Shown here piece by piece: positions 59,601 through 64,000 of a stretch of 64,000 bases of DNA. The stretch is taken from NCBI GenBank assembly GCA_037833965.1, contig AP031358.1, positions 18,050,001-18,114,000 on the forward strand, written 5' to 3'. This DNA is from Marchantia polymorpha subsp. ruderalis (taxonomy: Eukaryota > Streptophyta > Marchantiopsida > Marchantiales > Marchantiaceae). The translations under genes were made by a program, and so were the position numbers. The notes beneath the pieces are model-generated. The model worked only from the letters and a program-made list of their open reading frames with translations, did not search any database and had not been told where the DNA came from. How positions within the stretch are numbered: the first letter of the stretch is position 1; each line of letters opens with the position of its first letter.

Positions 59601-62600
59601 GTTTTTAGAATAGCTTGCCCTTCAGGATGTGCTGCGCTGCATACTTTACGTTACTTTGCATCTTACCATTTCTTTTCCTAGACAACTTGCCCGCCTTATT
59701 TTCGAGTTGCCAATCACAAGAGTAGAGTTACGCACCGTCTATTTTCCCCAAATGTTGGCATTAACAACCTCATAAAATCCCAAAACCTTCAAACTGCGCC
59801 TCAGAATGATCTAGAATTCTGCCATTCACCTGGCCAGGAGAAAAGCAGAAAATTGCAAAATAATAATATTCAGTTGACGACCCTTAATCTTCGAAATCTT
59901 CTGCATCATTAGGCCGATGATTGACTATTTCTCAGTTCCAAGTACGGAGGTTCCGTAAGTTCGTGTCTTGAGATTTAAGGCAGCAGATAAAGTACAGATA
60001 TGTACTGTACAGATGTAGTGGCTGGTGGGGTCCATCCAAGAAGAGCGAAAAGAATGGTGGCTGCGGACTTCCGGTAGCCAGACTTGGTGATGTCCAAAAT
60101 ATTAGTGGAATTTCTGGCGGGATTGTCGAAGGTCGTGTTCTTGCGGTGGGTTGAGAACTGTGAGCAGCTTTTCAAGTTGGCAAACTCTCAGTTGTCTTTC
60201 ATGATTGTGCTGGTGTTCTGGTAATTATGTTAGGGGTATAGATCCATACTTATACTGGATCAATCGGTCGATAGAACAATACAAGGCAAACGTATTCGCA
60301 CATAGCCTTCATATACGTGGTTTCAATTCTTAACCCTAACCTATTTCAGCCGAAGTGCCTCCATAGTATTACAAACTATCATAGTTAGCGATAAAATAGC
60401 GAGAAAATAAACGTCTGTTGTTTGGAAATAAATTGACCTGCAACAGAAAATTATTCTATGACTTAGAAGAAAGTATTTCCCTTATAACACAGTTACGGCC
60501 TTGCATTTTTTTTTCATTTAATTTCTTCTTTGTGCTGTTTGATGGGCTTTCCCATTTGGGGGTTATTCTCCCCGGGATGTGTTAAGTGTTTTCTGGATGG
60601 GATTTTACATCGTTTTCCTATCCATTTGGCAAGCTTTCCACTATTAAATCGACGAGAGGATCTTTCCAAACTCAAGTCGCGAATGACCTGCAATTCCCGG
60701 TCTCCACGACCGGAGTTGTCTACCCTTGGACGACCACCTCGTCCCAAAAGCTCTACTGTAACTGGAGGTTGGTGCAAGGCTTGGAGGGGATATACTGTAG
60801 AGCGGCGGTTCAAGTTTCGTCTGCCCTCGGACAGGAGCCTTGAATTCAGTTGCAATCATCAACCGCAGTCGCGGTCCTTTTGAACAACGATTGAGGAAAA
60901 CTGGTTAAACCCTGGACTTACAGCGCCCGAGGTTGAGTGGCAGACGCAGTTCGCCGTTTGATCCGTGGTGGCAAACATACCAAGATTCTACAGACGGATG
61001 GCGCGAACCTTGGACGTTTCACGTTGCAAGCGAATATCCTACGACGTTGAGAGCGGACTAGGCCATTGAGGCAAGTGAGCCTATTTTGTGAACTGTCTAT
61101 AGCAAGATTATTATGAAACGCTCTGTCGAGAGTATTATCATTAAATTGTGGAATTAAAAATTGTAATGCACACCATCACTATGGCCCACGGCGACGGAAA
61201 AATTGTCTTTCGTATTTATCATGCGGCTTCTTAAGTTACCGAGCTTATTTTCTTTTGAGATAGTTTTCATCTGAGTGCGTGTTCCTACTTGAGTAAAGCA
61301 GGTAAAAATGCATGTCATTAACCTTTTTGAAATTCCTTAAAATTAGCGACATAACATTTTAGATGTGTCCCGTAATGCAGGATACACATGTTCCAGCATG
61401 TCATTTCGGTGGATTTTCACAGATGTTGACTAATAGAGTAATGTATAAGTTCCGTAAAAAAAAGAGAGTTTATCTCAAACTTTCAGTTTATAAGGATATC
61501 CGAATGCAAGGAACTTGATCCACTCCCGAGAAAATGATTGTTGCAGTGATCCACGAAAAACTCTCTTAACTGTACTTAGCACACAGTAAATACGGTTAAG
61601 ATCGGGGAAGAGGGTTGACGGCGGGGAAGCAGAGGGAACCACGTAAAGCGAGAAGTACTGCAGTGGAGGTTCTGGAGCAGGGGAAGCGTAACGGGAGCGC
61701 GGCTGCGGCCTTGGGGAACTCGGTTGCAGTCGTTCGCTTTCGCTTGCGCTGCTGCGCTGACAACGGCCGTGGCCGCCTCTCCGCTGCTGGGCGCCTCCTC
61801 ACTTCGCTCGCGCTCTTCTGGCCCGTCGTTGTTCATATTCTTCATCGATCTCCGAGAAGCATCGAGGTTTTGGAAGGCGTGGGGATTGCTGGGGTTTACA
61901 ATGCTCGTAGACCTTCGTTCGTCGGAGGTTCAGAGACCCTGTCAAGAATGGGGATTCTCGCGTTGACGGGTTTATGAATATTCGCTCGTTTTGCTGCGGG
62001 TGCTGCTGTCTCGGTTGGCTGCATTGTAGCATTGCAAGAAACAGAAGAGGAAGCCATGATTCTGCATGAGGGAGGAGGTTCTAGGAGTCCTGGTGTAGTG
62101 CCAGGCGCCTTGCTGTGGGCCAAGGAGGCCGAACTCGAAGGTGGATTTGAAGAATTCTGTCTTGATGAATGTTGATGCGGAAGTTGAAACAGATTTAGGG
62201 GGATTTCCGGGGGAGTACCGTGCTGTACCCCGTCTGCATGTGTTTGAGGGGTGAGCGGAAATTTTACATATGGGCCAATTGGTGGGATTGTTCTCATTCG
62301 TATTGCCTTTATTGTGGCCCCCGCATTTGGTGCGATCGAAAACAGAGTCCAATTCATGCAAGCTGGTAGGCCTCAGAGGTTCTGTATAATCGGGTCCTCA
62401 TTAGTCACTGAGCAGGGCCTTTAGTTTTGCCGTTTTCATTCTGGAAGCGTGTCTGGGTCCACTTGAGCCTCATTTGGAATTCGACATATTTCCTCGCACC
62501 GAGCTGCAGTCAGTAAATTGCCGGGAAGTTGACCACTGCAGACAAACATTTCTTCGACTCAGTCGACATTGATGAAAGGTTTCCTATATGGAGATTTTCT

Positions 62601-62818
62601 GATTTTTCAGAGCCCCTAATCCTAATCTGTCCGAATTTATTATTGCGGTATAAGAGTCCTTCAGACATCAACGGCTCAGAGTACCCACCAGTGCCTCTGA
62701 AGATTCAGTTAGCTCAGATTGTGGAAATTTTTCTTGGCTAAGTATCAGGTCACAGAAACAGCAGAGCCTAAACCGAATTACCAAGTGATCACGCTCAATC
62801 CATCGCGAATCTGCCAAG
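59601..62818. other. Upstream region of the RIX1-like gene, no supported gene
   Basis: Composition returns to normal. Frames on both strands overlap each other (about 60500-60880 and 61576-62360), and none resembles a known family. The GC-rich stretch 61600-62400 is a plausible promoter or 5' UTR region. A short CTTAACCCTAACC motif lies near 60330. Confidence 0.45.
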
Positions 62819-63644
62819 ATGTCTTTCGAGGAGGGTTTGTTCAATATGTACGATTCTAGACTGAAGCATCGGCTTCTGCACTCTATTATGATGTCTCATC
62901 TCCCTGACGAAAAACAGTTGCCTAGATCCCCAGCTCAGCTGTCTGTGGCCGTTGCATCGATTCGTCGCCACCATCTGTTGGCAGAGACACCATCATCAGG
63001 GACTCCTGGTATGAGTAAGAGTGGTGAATCGAGGAAAAGCGTTGTTGATGGCTGGGTTGATCATTTGTTGGGTCTTCTCTGCAGCACAGTGGTATGTTTC
63101 GCTCATCTGTTTTCATTACCGTGTTGTTTGTTTATTTCCTATGCATTGACGAAGGACATCTTTTGATCACTATTTTTTCACCAAGAATTATCCGGGGATG
63201 AACAATGCCGTCCGAGCAAACATTTTGTCCGAATTCATTTTGTGCGCTTTCTTCTTGTGCTCGCGCTGAGTTAAGTTCCCGTACAGTTTTTGCCCGTAAT
63301 CGAACACTTAGTCCATGTGATCGTGCAATTGTGTCTTGCAGGCGGAGAACAGATGGGCAGGCTTATGTCTTCTTGGAGTTACGTGCCAAGAATGTTCTCG
63401 TCAGCGCTTCCTGGAGTCTTACAACTCTTGGTTTCAGAAGCTTTTGCTTCCTCTCAAGGTTTACTTTTTGATTCGAGACTATTCGGAACATAAGTTCACT
63501 TCGGGTTCGTTCCATTCACGTTTTTCTGTTCAGTAATTAGTTTGCAATCTTTGACTTTCTGTTGTCTTTGCAAATGCAGCAGTCCACGGATCCAGTATTT
63601 ATACGAGCAGCTGCTTGTGCGTCATTAACGGATCTTCTTACGAG
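62819..63644 (+). CDS. RIX1/PELP1-like pre-rRNA processing protein, 5' part only
   Basis: RIX1 (PELP1 in animals) belongs to a nucleolar and nucleoplasmic complex needed for ITS2 processing and 60S subunit maturation. ATG 62819 opens exon 1 (62819-63091, 91 codons, to a GTG/GTATGT junction). Exon 2 is 63342-63458 (39 codons, after TTGCAG) and exon 3 is 63580-63644 (ends in phase 2 at ACGAG/GTTTC). The diagnostic RIX1 N-terminal segment is ENRWAGLCLLGVTCQECSRQ, followed by FLESYNSWFQKLLLPLK and DPVFIRAAACASLTDLLTR. The next exon is not recognisable before the window ends, so the gene continues beyond 64000. The start is the first ATG in a good family-like frame (MSFEEGLFNMYDSRLKHRLL), but an upstream exon cannot be excluded. 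Confidence 0.85.
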
Positions 63645-64000
63645 GTTTCATCCATTCCTTCTTAGTACTCGAGGTTTTTTTATTTTTTATTTTTAAAAAT
63701 ACCAATTCGGAGCATGGAAGAGTCTGAGTAGTCATAACTGCGCTTGTCTTACAAGTCAGTCGTATGTTGGAAGGATCGATGTGAATGTCTGATGGACTTC
63801 TTGAGAAGAGTATCACTGAAGCGTAATCAATCTGACCTCTCTGTACGTAGATACTCGAGTCCTGCCCAGTTCACGTACAACAAGCAGATATTTGCTGGCA
63901 TTGATGCCGCTTGTTCTTGCCCGCTTAGCGCTTAGTTTCGTGTATGTATTGGATGACGCAGATTAGGGAGCCTAGTGGAGTACGCAGGAGTGAGACGTGA
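63645..64000 (+). other. Intron (presumed) of the RIX1-like gene
   Basis: This follows the exon 3 donor and contains no segment resembling the next conserved RIX1 block. The next exon is expected outside the window. Confidence 0.5.

Noticed and set aside
61576-62361. Overlapping frames on both strands upstream of the RIX1-like gene
   Set aside because: Both strands are open because of GC-rich composition. Neither translation resembles a protein family, and the region is better read as promoter or 5' UTR.
1-64000. CRISPR arrays, operons, ribosome binding sites, phage or toxin-antitoxin systems
   Set aside because: No spaced identical repeats with unique spacers and no tightly packed co-directional genes. 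Gene structure is eukaryotic.

Overview
The window looks like nuclear DNA of a land plant, most probably a bryophyte and perhaps a moss. This is an inference from content, not from any database search. It has intron-bearing genes with GT-AG junctions, plant-type gene families (an HMA5/RAN1-like copper ATPase, NAF1, a PELP1/RIX1 homologue), a ROCO (LRR-Roc-COR) relative, decayed Copia, hAT and Mutator-like elements, and long AT-rich gene-free stretches.

Three genes look intact and ordinary. A heavy-metal P1B-type ATPase lies on the minus strand at 24164-19538: six exons, all joined in phase 0, 993 residues, with every catalytic motif present. NAF1, the box H/ACA snoRNP assembly factor, lies on the minus strand at 50231-47112: four exons, 862 residues, with telo-box motifs upstream. 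The 5' part of a RIX1/PELP1-like ribosome-biogenesis gene lies on the plus strand from 62819 and is not complete in the window. NAF1 and RIX1 both serve ribosome biogenesis. The copper ATPase is independent of them.

Much of the rest is decay. 1-2874 is a hAT-type transposase related to ZNF862-like proteins, with in-frame stops and a frameshift. 9033-4693 (minus) is a ROCO gene with four in-frame stops, two frameshifts and a ruined P-loop. 11937-15350 is a Copia remnant. 31628-35013 is a MULE transposase with two in-frame stops. 39539-42030 is a zinc-finger-like gene of unknown role that appears to be split by a repeat insertion.

The most unusual structures are: (a) a GC-rich island at about 35376-36500 packed with short palindromes and repeated modules, unlike anything else in the window; (b) a pair of nearly identical arms of about 680 bp in inverted orientation (41010-41690 and 44252-44930), with a diverged relative at 31030-31290 next to the MULE gene; (c) two elements (16346-17236 and 45160-45772) that share long terminal inverted repeats with a conserved internal layout; (d) a decayed plastid-type tRNA-Glu at 26417-26489; (e) an extremely AT-rich block of about 8 kb (51350-59600) with almost no coding signal. 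I found no CRISPR array, operon, phage or clear defence system, as expected for plant nuclear DNA.
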